From Streptomyces sp. Ag109_O5-1 (lineage in GTDB: Bacteria > Actinomycetota > Actinomycetes > Streptomycetales > Streptomycetaceae), in the NCBI RefSeq assembly GCF_003814875.1, contig NZ_RKQF01000001.1, forward strand, positions 11,160,001 to 11,224,000: a DNA stretch of 64,000 bases, in the 5' to 3' direction. How positions within the stretch are numbered: the stretch's first letter is position 1; each line of letters starts with the position of its first letter. A program made the position numbers and the translations under genes. The notes beneath the pieces were generated by a model. It made no database searches. It was not told the origin of the DNA and worked only from the letters and a program-made list of their open reading frames with translations. This document shows positions 32,905-42,251 of this stretch, in pieces.

Positions 32905-34014
32905 TCATCCGGTGCGGTAGGGCCGGGCACGCTCGGCGTCGAGGCTCAGTCCGAGGCCCGGTGCGCCGTCCCGGCCCGGGGCGATGCCGCCGGCGGCCGG
33001 ATCAAGCGTGCCCTCGAAGAGAAGGCGCTCGATGCGGACGTGGTCGTGAAACCACTCCAGGTGCCGCAGGATCGGTACGGAGGCCGCCGCGTGCGCGTGG
33101 GCGTGCGGGGCGCAGTGGCCGGAGATCTCCAGCCCGTGGCTCAGGGCGAGCGCGGCGACGCGCAGCCAGACGGTGATCCCGCCGCAGCGGGTGACGTCCG
33201 CCTGGAGACAGTCGACGGCTCCGGCGGCCAGCATCCGCCGGAAGTACGGCAGCGCGTAGCCGTACTCGCCGGCCGTGACGTCGGCCATGACCCGGCCGCG
33301 GACGAACGCGAGGTCCTCCAGGTGGTCGGAGGAGACCGGCTCCTCGAACCACGTGACGCCCTGGCCGTCCAGCCCGGCCGCCACCCTTACCGCCTGCTTC
33401 GCGCCGTAACCCCCGTTGGCGTCCACGTACAGCTCGGCCGTGTCACCGATGCTCTCGCGCGCCCGCGCGACCCGCCACAGGTCCCGGGCCTCGCACCGTC
33501 CCCAGGACTCCCCGATCTTGATCTTGACGCGGGGAATGCCGTCCTCGGCCACCCAGCCGCGCAGCTGCCGGTCCTGACGCTGCTCGTCGTACGTCGTGAA
33601 CCCGCCGCTCCCGTACACGGGCACCTCGTCGCGGGCCGCGCCCAGGAGGCCGACGAGCGGCAGACCCAGCAGCCGCGCCTTGGCGTCCCACAGTGCGATG
33701 TCCACGGCCGAGATCGCCTGGGCCGCGACCCCTGGCAGTCCGGCGTTGCGCACAGCGCGCTGCATGGCTTCGTTGGCGCGCGGCACGTCTTGGGCGGACA
33801 GCCCGATGACGACCCCGGCAAGCAGGTCGTCGACGACACGTGCGGACGCCGCCGGGGCGTACGTGTAGCCGAGCCCCGTGACCTCACCGCAGTGCACGGT
33901 GACCAGAATGAGCGTGGTGCTGTCCCAGGCCAGGGTGCCGTCCGCCTCGGGGGCGTCCGTCGGGACGGTGTAGACCGCGCTGTCCACCCGTTCGACGGCC
34001 GGCAGGTCGCTCAC
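32905..34014 (-). CDS. Enolase-superfamily enzyme (mandelate racemase / muconate lactonizing type)
   Basis: 369 residues with the capping domain (1-120) and barrel of the MR/MLE group. The K-x-K catalytic pair appears as VKIKIG, metal ligands as Asp in YVDANGGY, Glu in FEEPV and Glu in TAGEYGY, and a His-rich C-terminal strand ISGHCAPHAH. This suits a sugar-acid dehydratase or racemase more than muconate cycloisomerase. The GTG start overlaps the stop of the TPP-enzyme gene (GTGA). As third gene of an operon with a 2-hydroxyacid dehydrogenase and pyruvate oxidase-like enzyme, it might supply hydroxy- or keto-acids. Substrate unproven. Confidence 0.9.
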   Translation of the reverse strand: MSDLPAVERVDSAVYTVPTDAPEADGTLAWDSTTLILVTVHCGEVTGLGYTYAPAASARVVDDLLAGVVIGLSAQDVPRANEAMQRAVRNAGLPGVAAQAISAVDIALWDAKARLLGLPLVGLLGAARDEVPVYGSGGFTTYDEQRQDRQLRGWVAEDGIPRVKIKIGESWGRCEARDLWRVARARESIGDTAELYVDANGGYGAKQAVRVAAGLDGQGVTWFEEPVSSDHLEDLAFVRGRVMADVTAGEYGYALPYFRRMLAAGAVDCLQADVTRCGGITVWLRVAALALSHGLEISGHCAPHAHAHAAASVPILRHLEWFHDHVRIERLLFEGTLDPAAGGIAPGRDGAPGLGLSLDAERARPYRTG

Positions 34015-35813
34015 CGTCGCCCCGCGTCATGCCGGTGTGGCAGGAACTCCTGCATCTTGGCCTTGAAGCCCTGCCGGACCATCGCGACCCGGTCGCTGTC
34101 GCCCTTGAGGACGGCTGCCGCGGCGGCTTCGATCTGGTCGAGGGTGGCGTGCGGCGGGATCGGTGGTACGGCGGGGTCGGTCAGGAAGTCGAGCACGCAC
34201 GGGCGGTCGGCGGCAAGCGCGGCCGCCCAGGCGTCGGTCACCCCGTCCGGCTTCTCGATCCGTATCCCGTCCAGGCCGAGGGTGCGGGCGAAGTCTGCGT
34301 ACCGGACGTCCGGGATGGACTGCGAGGGCAGGAACTGCGGGGCGCCCTCCATCGCACGCATCTCCCAGGTCACCTGGTTCAGGTCGTGGTTGTTGAAGAC
34401 AGCGACGATCAGCCGCGGATCCTCCCAGTCCTGCCAGTACTTGGCGACGGTGATCAGTTCGGCCATGCCGTTCATCTGCATCGCACCGTCGCCGACCAGG
34501 GCGATCGCCGGCCGGTCGCCGTGCGCGAACTTGGCGCCGATGGCGTACGGCACGCCTGGCCCCATCGTGGCCAGCGTCCCGGACAGCGAACCCCGCATCC
34601 CCTCGCGCAGCTTCAGGTGCCGCGCGTACCAGTTGGCGGACGAGCCCGAGTCGGAGGACAGGATCACGTCGTCCGGGAGCAGCCCGCCCAGTGTGTGGGC
34701 GACCAGCTCCGGATTGATGGGATCGGCCTCGACGGCGGCCCGCCGCTCCATGACCTCCCACCAACGCGTGACATCGGCCTCGATCTTCTTCCGCCAGGAG
34801 GGTTCCTCCCGCTGCTCCAGCAGCGGCAGCAGCCGGCGGAGCGTCCGGGCCGCGTCGCCGACGAGGTTGACCTCGAACGGGTAGCGCAGCCCGACCATGT
34901 GCGGGTCGATGTCGATCTGCACGGCCCGCGCGTTGCCGAACGCCGGCAGGAACTGTGTATAGGGGAAGGACGACCCGATCACGAGCAGGGTGTCGCAGTC
35001 GCGCATCATCTCGTACGACGGCCGGGTGCCGAGGAGCCCGATGGCGCCCGTGACGTACGGCAGGTCGTCGTCGAGGGCGTCCTTGCCCAGCAGCGCCTTC
35101 GCGACTCCGGCGCCGAGCCGGTCGGCGACCTCCTTGACCTCCGCCTGGGCACCGCGCGCACCCTGGCCGATCAACATGGCTGTTTTTCCACCGGAATTGA
35201 GCACATCGGCGGCCCGCTGCAGATCGCCGTCGTCCGGAACCGGCGCGTAGTGCGGCATGCCAAGACTGGACGGCACCATCTTGAAGGCGTGCTCGGGCGG
35301 CGAGTAGTCCAGCTCCTGGACGTCGGCCGGGATGATGAGGGCGGTCACCGAGCGCCGGGCCATGGCGGTGCGCATCGCCCGGTCGAGCACGTTCGGGAGC
35401 TGTTCGGGAACGGTCACCATCTCGCAGAAGTCCGAGGCGACGTCCTTGTACAGGGACAGCAGGTCCACCTCCTGCTGGTAGGAACCGCCCATGGCGCTGC
35501 GGTTGGTCTGCCCGACGATCGCGACCACGGGAACATGGTCGAGTTTGGCGTCGTACAGGCCGTTGAGGAGATGGATGGCGCCGGGCCCGGAGGTGGCCGC
35601 GCAGACGCCGACCCTCCCGGAGAACTTGGCGTAGCCGACGGCCTCGAAGGCGGACATCTCCTCGTGGCGGGACTGGATGAACCTGGGCTTGTTCTCCGCT
35701 CGTCCCCAGGCCGCGAGCAGCCCGTTGATGCCGTCACCGGGGTAGGCGAAGACATGCTCCACGTCCCACTCGCGCAGCCGCTGGAGGAGGTGGTCGGAGA
35801 CTTTCGTGGACAT
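34011..35813 (-). CDS. Thiamine pyrophosphate-dependent enzyme, pyruvate oxidase/dehydrogenase (PoxB-like)
   Basis: 600 residues in the three-domain layout of the acetolactate synthase/pyruvate oxidase family. The N-terminal PYR domain has YPGDGINGLL, the active-site Glu in SRHEEMSA and ATSGPGAIHLLNG; the central FAD-type domain follows; the C-terminal PP domain has the TPP/Mg motif GDGAMQMNGMAEL through FNNHDLNQVTWEMR. That tail and the length match PoxB-type pyruvate:quinone oxidoreductases rather than acetolactate synthases, though oxalyl-CoA-type or carboligase activity cannot be ruled out. ATG with GAGGAAAGG upstream, 31 bp after the FAD/Fe-S dehydrogenase gene. Likely oxidises pyruvate to acetate with electrons to quinone. 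Confidence 0.9.
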   Translation of the reverse strand: MSTKVSDHLLQRLREWDVEHVFAYPGDGINGLLAAWGRAENKPRFIQSRHEEMSAFEAVGYAKFSGRVGVCAATSGPGAIHLLNGLYDAKLDHVPVVAIVGQTNRSAMGGSYQQEVDLLSLYKDVASDFCEMVTVPEQLPNVLDRAMRTAMARRSVTALIIPADVQELDYSPPEHAFKMVPSSLGMPHYAPVPDDGDLQRAADVLNSGGKTAMLIGQGARGAQAEVKEVADRLGAGVAKALLGKDALDDDLPYVTGAIGLLGTRPSYEMMRDCDTLLVIGSSFPYTQFLPAFGNARAVQIDIDPHMVGLRYPFEVNLVGDAARTLRRLLPLLEQREEPSWRKKIEADVTRWWEVMERRAAVEADPINPELVAHTLGGLLPDDVILSSDSGSSANWYARHLKLREGMRGSLSGTLATMGPGVPYAIGAKFAHGDRPAIALVGDGAMQMNGMAELITVAKYWQDWEDPRLIVAVFNNHDLNQVTWEMRAMEGAPQFLPSQSIPDVRYADFARTLGLDGIRIEKPDGVTDAWAAALAADRPCVLDFLTDPAVPPIPPHATLDQIEAAAAAVLKGDSDRVAMVRQGFKAKMQEFLPHRHDAGRR

Positions 35814-35844
35814 GTTCGGAACCTTTCCTCAAGTGATGTGCGGC

Positions 35845-38800
35845 TTACGGGTGGCGCAGTTGTCGTACGGCTCCCAGCACGGCCGTGGCGGTGAGCGTCC
35901 CGGCGACGGCGGTGGCCGCCCACCGGGCCGTTTCCGAGGGATCGGCGGGCCGTCGGGCGAGCCGTTCGGGCCGGTCGCTCGGCAGGGGGCCGTCGAGTGC
36001 CAGGGCCAGCGCCTCCGCCAGATGCAGGGCCCGGCGTCCGGTGCCGCCCTGCTCGATCTGAGTGCGGCAGCTGAAGCCGTCGGCCAGGATCAGGCTGTCG
36101 GGGGCGGCCGCTCGTACGGCGGGCAGCACTCCCAACTCGCCGACGGCCATGGAGACTTCGTGATGTCCGCGCTCGAAGCCGAAGTTCCCGGCGAGACCGC
36201 AGCAGCCCTCGTCGAGGATGTCCGCGTCGAGACGGGCGCTGTGCATGAGTTCGCGGTCGGCGTCGAACTTCATGATCGCGTGCTGGTGGCAGTGGGTCTG
36301 CACGGTCGCCTGCCGGGCGAGGAAGGGCGGCCGCCAGCCCTCCGGTGCGTGGTGGACGAGCTGCTCGGCGAAGGTGCGGGTCTGTTCCGCCAGCCGCCGC
36401 ACATCCTGGTCCTCGGGGAGGAGTTCGGGGGCGTCTGAGCGGAAGACGGCGGTGCAGGACGGCTCCAGGCCGATGACCGGGGTGCCCGCGTCGAGATAGG
36501 GTCGAAGAGTCCCGAGCGTGCGGCGCAACACCCTTTTGGCCGTGTTTAGTTGACCGGTCGATATCCATGTCAGGCCGCAACACAGGGGTGCCTCGGGGAC
36601 GGCGACCCGGAAGCCGGCGTCCTCCAGGACCCGTAGCGCCGACATCGCGACCGACGGGTGGAAGTGGTTGCTGAAGGTGTCCGGCCAGAGGAGAACGGTC
36701 GCGGGGTCCGCCGGGTCCGGCTGTTCGACGCCGAGGGCGCGCCACCACTGTACGAAGGACCGCTCGGCGAACACCGGGGGCCGGAGTGCCCCGTCCACTC
36801 CGGCGAGTGCCTTCCCGATCCGGCCCAGCACCGGTGCGTGCAGCGCGGTGTTCGCCAAACCCGGTGAATGCGAAGCGAGTTGGGCCCAGACGGGCAGCCA
36901 GCCCATCGAGTAGTGGGCAGCGGGGCGCGGCCGGCCCGCGTAGTGGTGGGCGAGGAACTCTGCCTTGTACGTGGCCATGTCCACGCCCGTCGGACAGTCC
37001 GACTTGCAGCCCTTGCAGGCCAGGCAGAGGTCCAGGGCGTCGCGGACCTCGGTCGAGCGCCAGCCGTCCTTGACCGCCGAGTCGGGGTGACCGTCGAGCA
37101 TCTCGAACAGCAGCCGGGCCCTCCCGCGGGTCGAGTGCTCCTCCTCCCGGGTGGCCCGGTACGAGGGACACATCACGTCGCCTTGCAGGCCCCGGCAGTT
37201 GCCGATGCCGACACAGCGCAGCACCGCCCGGGTGAAGGAGTGGCCGTCGTCCGGGTAGCCGAAATGGGTGTCGTGCGTGTGCGGCCGCCAGGAGGCCCCG
37301 AGCCGCAACTGCCCGTCCACCGGCTGCGGGTCGACGACCTTGCCCGGGTTCATCCGGTCGCCCGGATCGAAGAGGGCCTTGAACTCGCCGAAGGCACCGA
37401 CCAGCCGCTCCCCGAACATCCGCGTCAGCAGTTCGCCCCGGGCCTGCCCGTCCCCGTGCTCGCCGGACAGCGAGCCGCCGTAGGAGGTCACGAGGTCGGC
37501 GGCCCGCTCCAGGAATCGGCGGAAGTCGGCCACGTCCTCCGCGGTCTTCAGCCCGAACGGGATCCGGGTGTGCACGCATCCCTGCCCGAAGTGGCCGTAC
37601 AGGGACGGATGGTCGTAGTCGAAGTCCTGGAACAGCGCTTTGAGATCCCGCAGATACTCGCCCAGGCTCTCGGGCGGCACGGCCGAGTCCTCCCAGCCCT
37701 CCCAGGTCTCCCGGTCGTCCGGCGGCCGCGCGGTCACCCCGAGCCCGGCCTCCCGCGCCCTGAGCATCTTCTGCTCACGCTGCGGGTCGTCGGAGAAGGC
37801 GACCGAGGCGTCCTTCTCGGACCGGCCGACCGCTTTCAGCAGGGCGTGGGCCTGCTCGTCGACTTCGTCCTGGCTGTCCCCGGTGAACTGCACCAGCAGC
37901 CAGCTGTCCGCCTCGGGAAGCGCACGCAGCGAGTCGAGATAGGCGTGCTCCTCGCGCATCAGCTGGGCCATCCGCCCGTCCAGGGCCTCCAGCTGACCGG
38001 GGGAGCAGTGCTCCAGCAGATGGGGGACGTCGTCGGCGGCCCGGCAGATGTCGTCGTACCCCAGCACCAGCAGCGACTCGCACGGCGGCACGGGCACCAG
38101 ATCGAGCTCGGCGTTCAGGACGGTCACCAGGGTGCCCTCGCTGCCCACCAGCGCCTTGGCCACGTCCAGGCCGTTCTCGGGCAGCAGCGAGTCGAGGTTG
38201 TAGCCGGAGACCCGGCGCGGAATCTTCGGAAAGCCGCGCCGGATGTCCGCGAGATAGTCGGCGACCAGGCGGTCGAGACCGTCGTACAGCTCGGCCCGCC
38301 GACCGCCCCCGGCGGCGATCCGTGCCCTCTCGGCCCGAGAGGTGGGCCCCACCCACATCCGCAGCCCGTCGTACGTCAGCACGTCGAGCCGACGCACGTT
38401 GTCGACGGTCTTCCCGTACGCCTGCGCCGACGACCCGCACGAGTTGTTGCCGATCATGCCGCCCAGCGCACAGTGGCTGTGTGTCGACGGCTTCGGGCCG
38501 AACATGAGGTGGTGGTCCGCGAGCCGCCGGTTGAGTTCGTCCAGGACGATGCCGGGTTCCACCACACAGGTGCGGGCCTCGGGGTCGACGGTGACCAGGG
38601 CGTTGCAGTGCTTGCTCCAGTCGATCACCACGGCCGCGTTCGTCGTCTGCCCGGCGAGGCTCGTGCCGCCGCCGCGCGACAGCACCGGGACGTCGAAGCG
38701 GGCGCACAGCTCCACCGCGTGCGCCCCGGCATCGACGGTCCGGGGGACGACCACGCCGAGTGGGACCTGCCGGTAGTTCGACCCGTCCGTGGAGTAGGCG

Positions 38801-38898
38801 CCCCGGCTGCCGGGATCGAAGCGGATCTCGGCGTCCGTCTCGGTGCGCAGAGCCGTGACCAGGCCGTCGAGGGGCCCTCCGGGAACGCGTGTGCTCAT
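35845..38898 (-). CDS. FAD-linked oxidase with C-terminal iron-sulfur (GlpC-like) domains
   Basis: 1017 residues, a fusion of a D-lactate/glycolate-type dehydrogenase with its Fe-S electron module. The FAD domain contains SRGGGTSLAGQTTN (about 72-86), GGMIGNNSCGSSA and the C-terminal cap with SLSGEHGDGQARG. Then CLACKGCKSDCP is a 4Fe-4S motif preceded by a second Cys cluster (CVGIGNC), and two CCG-type domains follow (CCGLTW, CCGLAGNFG). A C-terminal hydrophobic stretch near the end may anchor it. The start is set by GGAGG six bases before the ATG. First gene of an operon with the pyruvate oxidase-like enzyme: 2-hydroxyacid to 2-oxoacid, then oxidative decarboxylation. Confidence 0.93.
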   Translation of the reverse strand: MSTRVPGGPLDGLVTALRTETDAEIRFDPGSRGAYSTDGSNYRQVPLGVVVPRTVDAGAHAVELCARFDVPVLSRGGGTSLAGQTTNAAVVIDWSKHCNALVTVDPEARTCVVEPGIVLDELNRRLADHHLMFGPKPSTHSHCALGGMIGNNSCGSSAQAYGKTVDNVRRLDVLTYDGLRMWVGPTSRAERARIAAGGGRRAELYDGLDRLVADYLADIRRGFPKIPRRVSGYNLDSLLPENGLDVAKALVGSEGTLVTVLNAELDLVPVPPCESLLVLGYDDICRAADDVPHLLEHCSPGQLEALDGRMAQLMREEHAYLDSLRALPEADSWLLVQFTGDSQDEVDEQAHALLKAVGRSEKDASVAFSDDPQREQKMLRAREAGLGVTARPPDDRETWEGWEDSAVPPESLGEYLRDLKALFQDFDYDHPSLYGHFGQGCVHTRIPFGLKTAEDVADFRRFLERAADLVTSYGGSLSGEHGDGQARGELLTRMFGERLVGAFGEFKALFDPGDRMNPGKVVDPQPVDGQLRLGASWRPHTHDTHFGYPDDGHSFTRAVLRCVGIGNCRGLQGDVMCPSYRATREEEHSTRGRARLLFEMLDGHPDSAVKDGWRSTEVRDALDLCLACKGCKSDCPTGVDMATYKAEFLAHHYAGRPRPAAHYSMGWLPVWAQLASHSPGLANTALHAPVLGRIGKALAGVDGALRPPVFAERSFVQWWRALGVEQPDPADPATVLLWPDTFSNHFHPSVAMSALRVLEDAGFRVAVPEAPLCCGLTWISTGQLNTAKRVLRRTLGTLRPYLDAGTPVIGLEPSCTAVFRSDAPELLPEDQDVRRLAEQTRTFAEQLVHHAPEGWRPPFLARQATVQTHCHQHAIMKFDADRELMHSARLDADILDEGCCGLAGNFGFERGHHEVSMAVGELGVLPAVRAAAPDSLILADGFSCRTQIEQGGTGRRALHLAEALALALDGPLPSDRPERLARRPADPSETARWAATAVAGTLTATAVLGAVRQLRHP

Positions 38899-38966
38899 GG
38901 CCGACCTCCGGGCTGGTGTGCGGTTCCGTCCGGTACGGGCCACCGGGTACCCGGCGCCGGTGTGGG

Positions 38967-39122
38967 CTACCAGTAGTGGCGTCGGCCGGCGACGGCGTGG
39001 CCGAGCGAGCCGAGGAGGAACAGGACCAGCCCGATCACGAGCAGGACGATCCCGATCGTCCACAGGAGGCCGATGTGGAAGACGAATCCGAGAACGAGGA
39101 GGATGATGCCGAGGGCGATCAT
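38967..39122 (-). CDS. 51-aa membrane protein (DUF6131-like)
   Basis: Too short for many gene finders but well supported: ATG at 39122 after GAGGAGAAGG, 51 codons, almost entirely hydrophobic with two membrane helices (IALGIILLVLGFVFHIGLL and TIGIVLLVIGLVLFLLG) and a basic tail ending RRHYW. This matches small two-helix proteins found across actinobacteria, often beside stress genes. It lies 69 bp upstream of the FAD/Fe-S dehydrogenase gene on the same strand. Function unknown. Confidence 0.8.
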   Translation of the reverse strand: MIALGIILLVLGFVFHIGLLWTIGIVLLVIGLVLFLLGSLGHAVAGRRHYW

Positions 39123-39215
39123 CGCCTTCTCCTCTCTGTCTGGCCGAGGTGCCGGCCGCTGGTGGTGGGATGACGCCGGCCCGCTGGGTTTCCCTGCTGT
39201 CGCCGGGCGGGCTTT

Positions 39216-39698
39216 TCAGGTGGTCAGCAGGCGGTTGAAGAACGAGCGGTAGTGGCGCAGGGCCGTACGCAGGGCTTCGGTGTCGGCGTCCCCGCCTCGG
39301 GTCCACTGGTCTTCGAGCTCCTTCTTGTGCTCGTCGAACGTCGAGGCAAGCGTCTGCATGACGTTGGCGACCAGGCTGTCCGCGTCCTGCACTGCGTTGC
39401 GAGGGTCGTCGACGAACGCGGTCTGGATCTTCTCCCAGCGTTTGCGCAAGTCCTCCTCGTCCTGGGGCGTCAGCAGCTGCGGCATCTCGTCCGCGCCCCC
39501 GGCCCGTGCCGCCGTCACCGGGGTGACCGCGTCATCCGTCTCCGGCCCGATGCCGTTCACGTCGGCTCGTTCGTCGCCCTCGCCGGGGTACACCGGCGGC
39601 GAGGTGCTGTCCGGTGCCGTGCCGGTCGCGCGTGGCCGCGCGAGGTCCTCGGTGGACAGCCCGGTGTCGGTCGTGTGCGGTGTGTCGTTGCGTTCCAT
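39216..39698 (-). CDS. Hypothetical soluble protein, paralogous C-terminal domain to 39731-40288
   Basis: 160 residues. The first 75 are disordered (Pro/Thr/Asp-rich), then a helical domain: LRKRWEKIQTAFVDDPRNAV, DADSLVANVMQTLAS, RTALRHYRSFFNRLL. The same helical block with [18 protein letters not shown] and [15 protein letters not shown] occurs in the protein encoded just upstream, so the two are paralogues, one soluble and one membrane-anchored. ATG at 39698 is 33 bp from the upstream gene end, so they form one unit. No enzymatic motif. Likely part of a general stress set by neighbourhood. Confidence 0.8.
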   Translation of the reverse strand: MERNDTPHTTDTGLSTEDLARPRATGTAPDSTSPPVYPGEGDERADVNGIGPETDDAVTPVTAARAGGADEMPQLLTPQDEEDLRKRWEKIQTAFVDDPRNAVQDADSLVANVMQTLASTFDEHKKELEDQWTRGGDADTEALRTALRHYRSFFNRLLTT

Positions 39699-39730
39699 GT
39701 CGTCTCCGCCGGATTGCGCCCGCTCGGGTG

Positions 39731-40288
39731 TCAGGCCGTGGCATGGCGGCTCTGACCGCCGTCGAAGAGAAGTCCGTCGAACATCGCGCGGTAGTGCACC
39801 ATGGCGCTGCGCAGCTGTTCGGTGGTGGCCTTGTGGCCTGTGCTCAACAGGTCGATCTCGTGTGCGGTCCGGTAGTGCTCAAGGGTGCGGCCGTGTTCCA
39901 CGGAGAGATCCTTGAGCTGCTGGTCGTAGCTTCCGGTGGGATAACCGCGCGCCTCCATCAGCGACGTCACCAGCCGGTCCGCGTCGTGCACGGCGTCCTC
40001 GGGCCGGTCGACGAACTCATGCTGCGCGTCGTCCCAGTCCCGGCTGTAGCGCTCCCGGACATGGTCGGGCAGCGGCTTGATGTCGAGCTTGTCGTGTCGC
40101 TTCTCGCGCGTGCTGAGCTCGCGCTCCGCGGCCAGTCGGCTGTCCGCGCCGTCGACCGTCCGTTCGTACTCCGGGCCGAACCTCTCGCGCAGAGCCCTGC
40201 GCCGCTGGAAGAGGACCAGAGCCACGGCGATCAGTGCGACGACCACCACGATGGGAATGACGATCGCCAGAAGCGTACCGGTAGACAT
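39731..40288 (-). CDS. Membrane-anchored hypothetical protein with conserved helical C-terminal domain
   Basis: 185 residues. One N-terminal membrane helix ([21 protein letters not shown]), then a basic/charged helix region ([19 protein letters not shown]) and the conserved [14 protein letters not shown] domain shared with the next gene. The internal ATG at 40288 is chosen since a very strong AAAGGAGG precedes it. FGPEYERTV is a motif common in streptomycete single-pass proteins of unknown role. Orientation predicts the helical domain in the cytoplasm. The upstream region is shared with the divergent catalase gene. Confidence 0.82.
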   Translation of the reverse strand: MSTGTLLAIVIPIVVVVALIAVALVLFQRRRALRERFGPEYERTVDGADSRLAAERELSTREKRHDKLDIKPLPDHVRERYSRDWDDAQHEFVDRPEDAVHDADRLVTSLMEARGYPTGSYDQQLKDLSVEHGRTLEHYRTAHEIDLLSTGHKATTEQLRSAMVHYRAMFDGLLFDGGQSRHATA

Positions 40289-40417
40289 CGGACCGACCTC
40301 CTTTCCGATCTCTTGATGTCGTTCCGGGTACCCCTTCTGCTTCGAATATTCCAAGGCGACGAAAGAGTCTGAGCGAGCAGAGGCCCACGGGCATCCGGGA
40401 TCCGTTGTACAGAGGAC

Positions 40418-40441
40418 GTTTGGCGCGGCTGCTCGGGGTCA
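40418..40441 (+). promoter_or_regulatory. Possible SigB-type promoter for the catalase gene
   Basis: GTTT (40418-40421), 14-nt spacer, GGGTCA (40436-40441), resembling the actinobacterial stress sigma pattern GNNT-N14-16-GGGTAY with a deviation at the last bases. It is about 110 bp before the catalase ATG. Suggestive given the stress-related neighbours. Confidence 0.3.
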
Positions 40442-40551
40442 CGCGTCTGGTGGGTCCCGCGAGACCACCGAAACAGAAGCCGACCTTTCTGCGCTCTTTT
40501 CCACGATCGTCTCGCGCAACGACTGCGAGGCCCGGCGAAAGGAGAAGTTTC

Positions 40552-42012
40552 ATGACGGAGATCCACCACACCACCACGACCGACTCGGGCGCTCCGGTGG
40601 AGAGCGACGAACACTCACTGACCGTGGGACCCGGGGGGCCGATCCTCCTGCAGGACGCCTATCTGATCGAGCAGATGGCGCAGTTCAACCGAGAACGCAT
40701 TCCCGAGCGCCAGCCGCATGCGAAGGGGAGCGGCGCCTTCGGTCACTTCGAGGTGACCCACGACGTCAGCGCCTACACCAAGGCCGCCCTCTTCCAGCCG
40801 GGCACCCGCACCGACCTGGTGGTCCGCTTCTCGACCGTGGCCGGCGAACGCGGCAGCCCGGACACCTGGCGCGACCCGCGTGGTTTCGCGGTGAAGTTCT
40901 ACACCAGCGAGGGCAACTACGACATGGTCGGCAACAACACGCCGGTGTTCTTCGTCAAGGACCCGATGAAGTTCCAGCACTTCATCCGCTCCCAGAAGCG
41001 CCGCGCGGACAACAACCTGCGCGACCACGACATGCAGTGGGACTTCTGGACGCTCTCTCCGGAGTCCGCGCACCAGGTCACCTGGCTGATGGGCGACCGC
41101 GGCATCCCGCGCAGCTGGCGTCACATGAACGGCTACACCTCCCACACCTACATGTGGATCAACGCCTCCGGCGAGCGGTTCTGGGTGAAGTACCACTTCA
41201 AGACCGACCAGGGCATCGAGTGCTTCACCCAGCACGAGGGCGACCAGATGGCCGCCGTCGACACGGATTACCACATGCGGGATCTCTTCGAGCACATCCG
41301 TGACGGTGATTTCCCCAGCTGGACGCTGTATGTGCAGCTGATGCCGTACGAGGAGGCGGCGGGCTACCGGTTCAACCCGTTCGACCTGACCAAGGTGTGG
41401 CCGCACGGCGACTACCCGCTCCTCCCGGTCGGCCGGATGACGCTCGACCGCAACCCGACCGACAACCACGCCGAGATCGAGCAGGCGGCCTTCCAGCCGA
41501 ACAACCTGGTCCCGGGTATCGGGCCGAGCCCGGACCGGATGCTGCTCGCCCGTCTCTTCTCGTACGCGGACGCGCATCGCCACCGCATCGGCGCCAACTA
41601 CCAGCAGCTCCCCGTGAACGCCCCGATCACCGAAGTCTGTTCGTACTCCAAGGACGGGGCGATGGCCTACCGGAAGACATCCGATCCGGTCTACGCCCCG
41701 AACTCCAAGGGCGGCCCGGCGGCCGACGCCGCCCGTTACTCCCCGCCGAGCTGGGAGGCCGACGGCGAGATCGTCCGCGCGGCCTACGTCAGCCACCCCG
41801 AGGACGACGACTGGGGGCAGCCCGGCACGCTGGTGCGTGAGGTCATGGACGACGCGGCCCGTGACCGACTGGTCGACAACGTCGTGGGGCACCTCCTCGA
41901 CGGGGTGAGCGAGCCCGTCCTGGAACGCGCCTTCACGTACTGGTCGAACATCGACGAAACCATCGGCAAACGCATCGCCGACGGCGTACGAGCGAAGCTC
42001 CATGAAAAGTAG
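40552..42012 (+). CDS. Monofunctional haem catalase
   Basis: 486 residues, the small-subunit catalase length. Catalytic His56 is in [11 protein letters not shown], the distal Asn in [10 protein letters not shown], and the proximal haem ligand Tyr in [33 protein letters not shown] is the core signature. It disproportionates hydrogen peroxide in the cytoplasm. ATG at 40552 follows AAAGGAG; the longer upstream frame lacks homology. Divergent from a stress-type membrane protein gene and followed after 9 bp by a small hydrophilic protein gene on the same transcript, closed by a symmetric hairpin. Several subgroups of catalase exist in streptomycetes, so no gene letter is assigned. Confidence 0.97.
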   Translation: MTEIHHTTTTDSGAPVESDEHSLTVGPGGPILLQDAYLIEQMAQFNRERIPERQPHAKGSGAFGHFEVTHDVSAYTKAALFQPGTRTDLVVRFSTVAGERGSPDTWRDPRGFAVKFYTSEGNYDMVGNNTPVFFVKDPMKFQHFIRSQKRRADNNLRDHDMQWDFWTLSPESAHQVTWLMGDRGIPRSWRHMNGYTSHTYMWINASGERFWVKYHFKTDQGIECFTQHEGDQMAAVDTDYHMRDLFEHIRDGDFPSWTLYVQLMPYEEAAGYRFNPFDLTKVWPHGDYPLLPVGRMTLDRNPTDNHAEIEQAAFQPNNLVPGIGPSPDRMLLARLFSYADAHRHRIGANYQQLPVNAPITEVCSYSKDGAMAYRKTSDPVYAPNSKGGPAADAARYSPPSWEADGEIVRAAYVSHPEDDDWGQPGTLVREVMDDAARDRLVDNVVGHLLDGVSEPVLERAFTYWSNIDETIGKRIADGVRAKLHEK

Positions 42013-42021
42013 GAGAATCTC

Positions 42022-42180
42022 ATGAAGGTCCCCGGCGACAACGAAACACCTCCACCCGATGAGAAGACCCGGCAACGGTCCGCAGAGCAGCGGAATGTCA
42101 CCGCACCCACACCGCGGGATGTCCGGGAAAAGGCCGAGAACAAGGACGAACCCGAATTCCCGGCCGGAGACAACAGCTGA
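42022..42180 (+). CDS. 52-aa hydrophilic protein downstream of catalase
   Basis: ATG at 42022 with AGGAG at 42011-42015 in an ideal position, 52 codons, highly charged and Pro-rich (NETPPPDEKTRQR, APTPRDVREKAENKDEPEF). Directly after catalase and before the terminator, so cotranscribed. Probably disordered; family unknown to me. Confidence 0.65.
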   Translation: MKVPGDNETPPPDEKTRQRSAEQRNVTAPTPRDVREKAENKDEPEFPAGDNS

Positions 42181-42206
42181 CCGCCGGTCGGGAATTCCGG
42201 GAGACG

Positions 42207-42236
42207 GGAAAGCCGCCGTGCGCCGGCGGCTTTTCC
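42207..42236. terminator. Bidirectional terminator between catalase operon and SDR gene
   Basis: Stem AAAGCCGCCG / CGGCGGCTTT (42209-42218 with 42224-42233), 5-nt loop, with T-rich TTTTCC on the plus strand and an A-rich GGGAAA on the other side, serving both convergent genes. Confidence 0.85.
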
Positions 42237-42251
42237 TGTGGCCGCATTTTC

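Noticed and set aside
35414-37579. A 721-codon frame spanning the PoxB-like and FAD/Fe-S genes
   Set aside because: Same strand but out of frame with two well-supported proteins; Arg/Pro-rich shadow.
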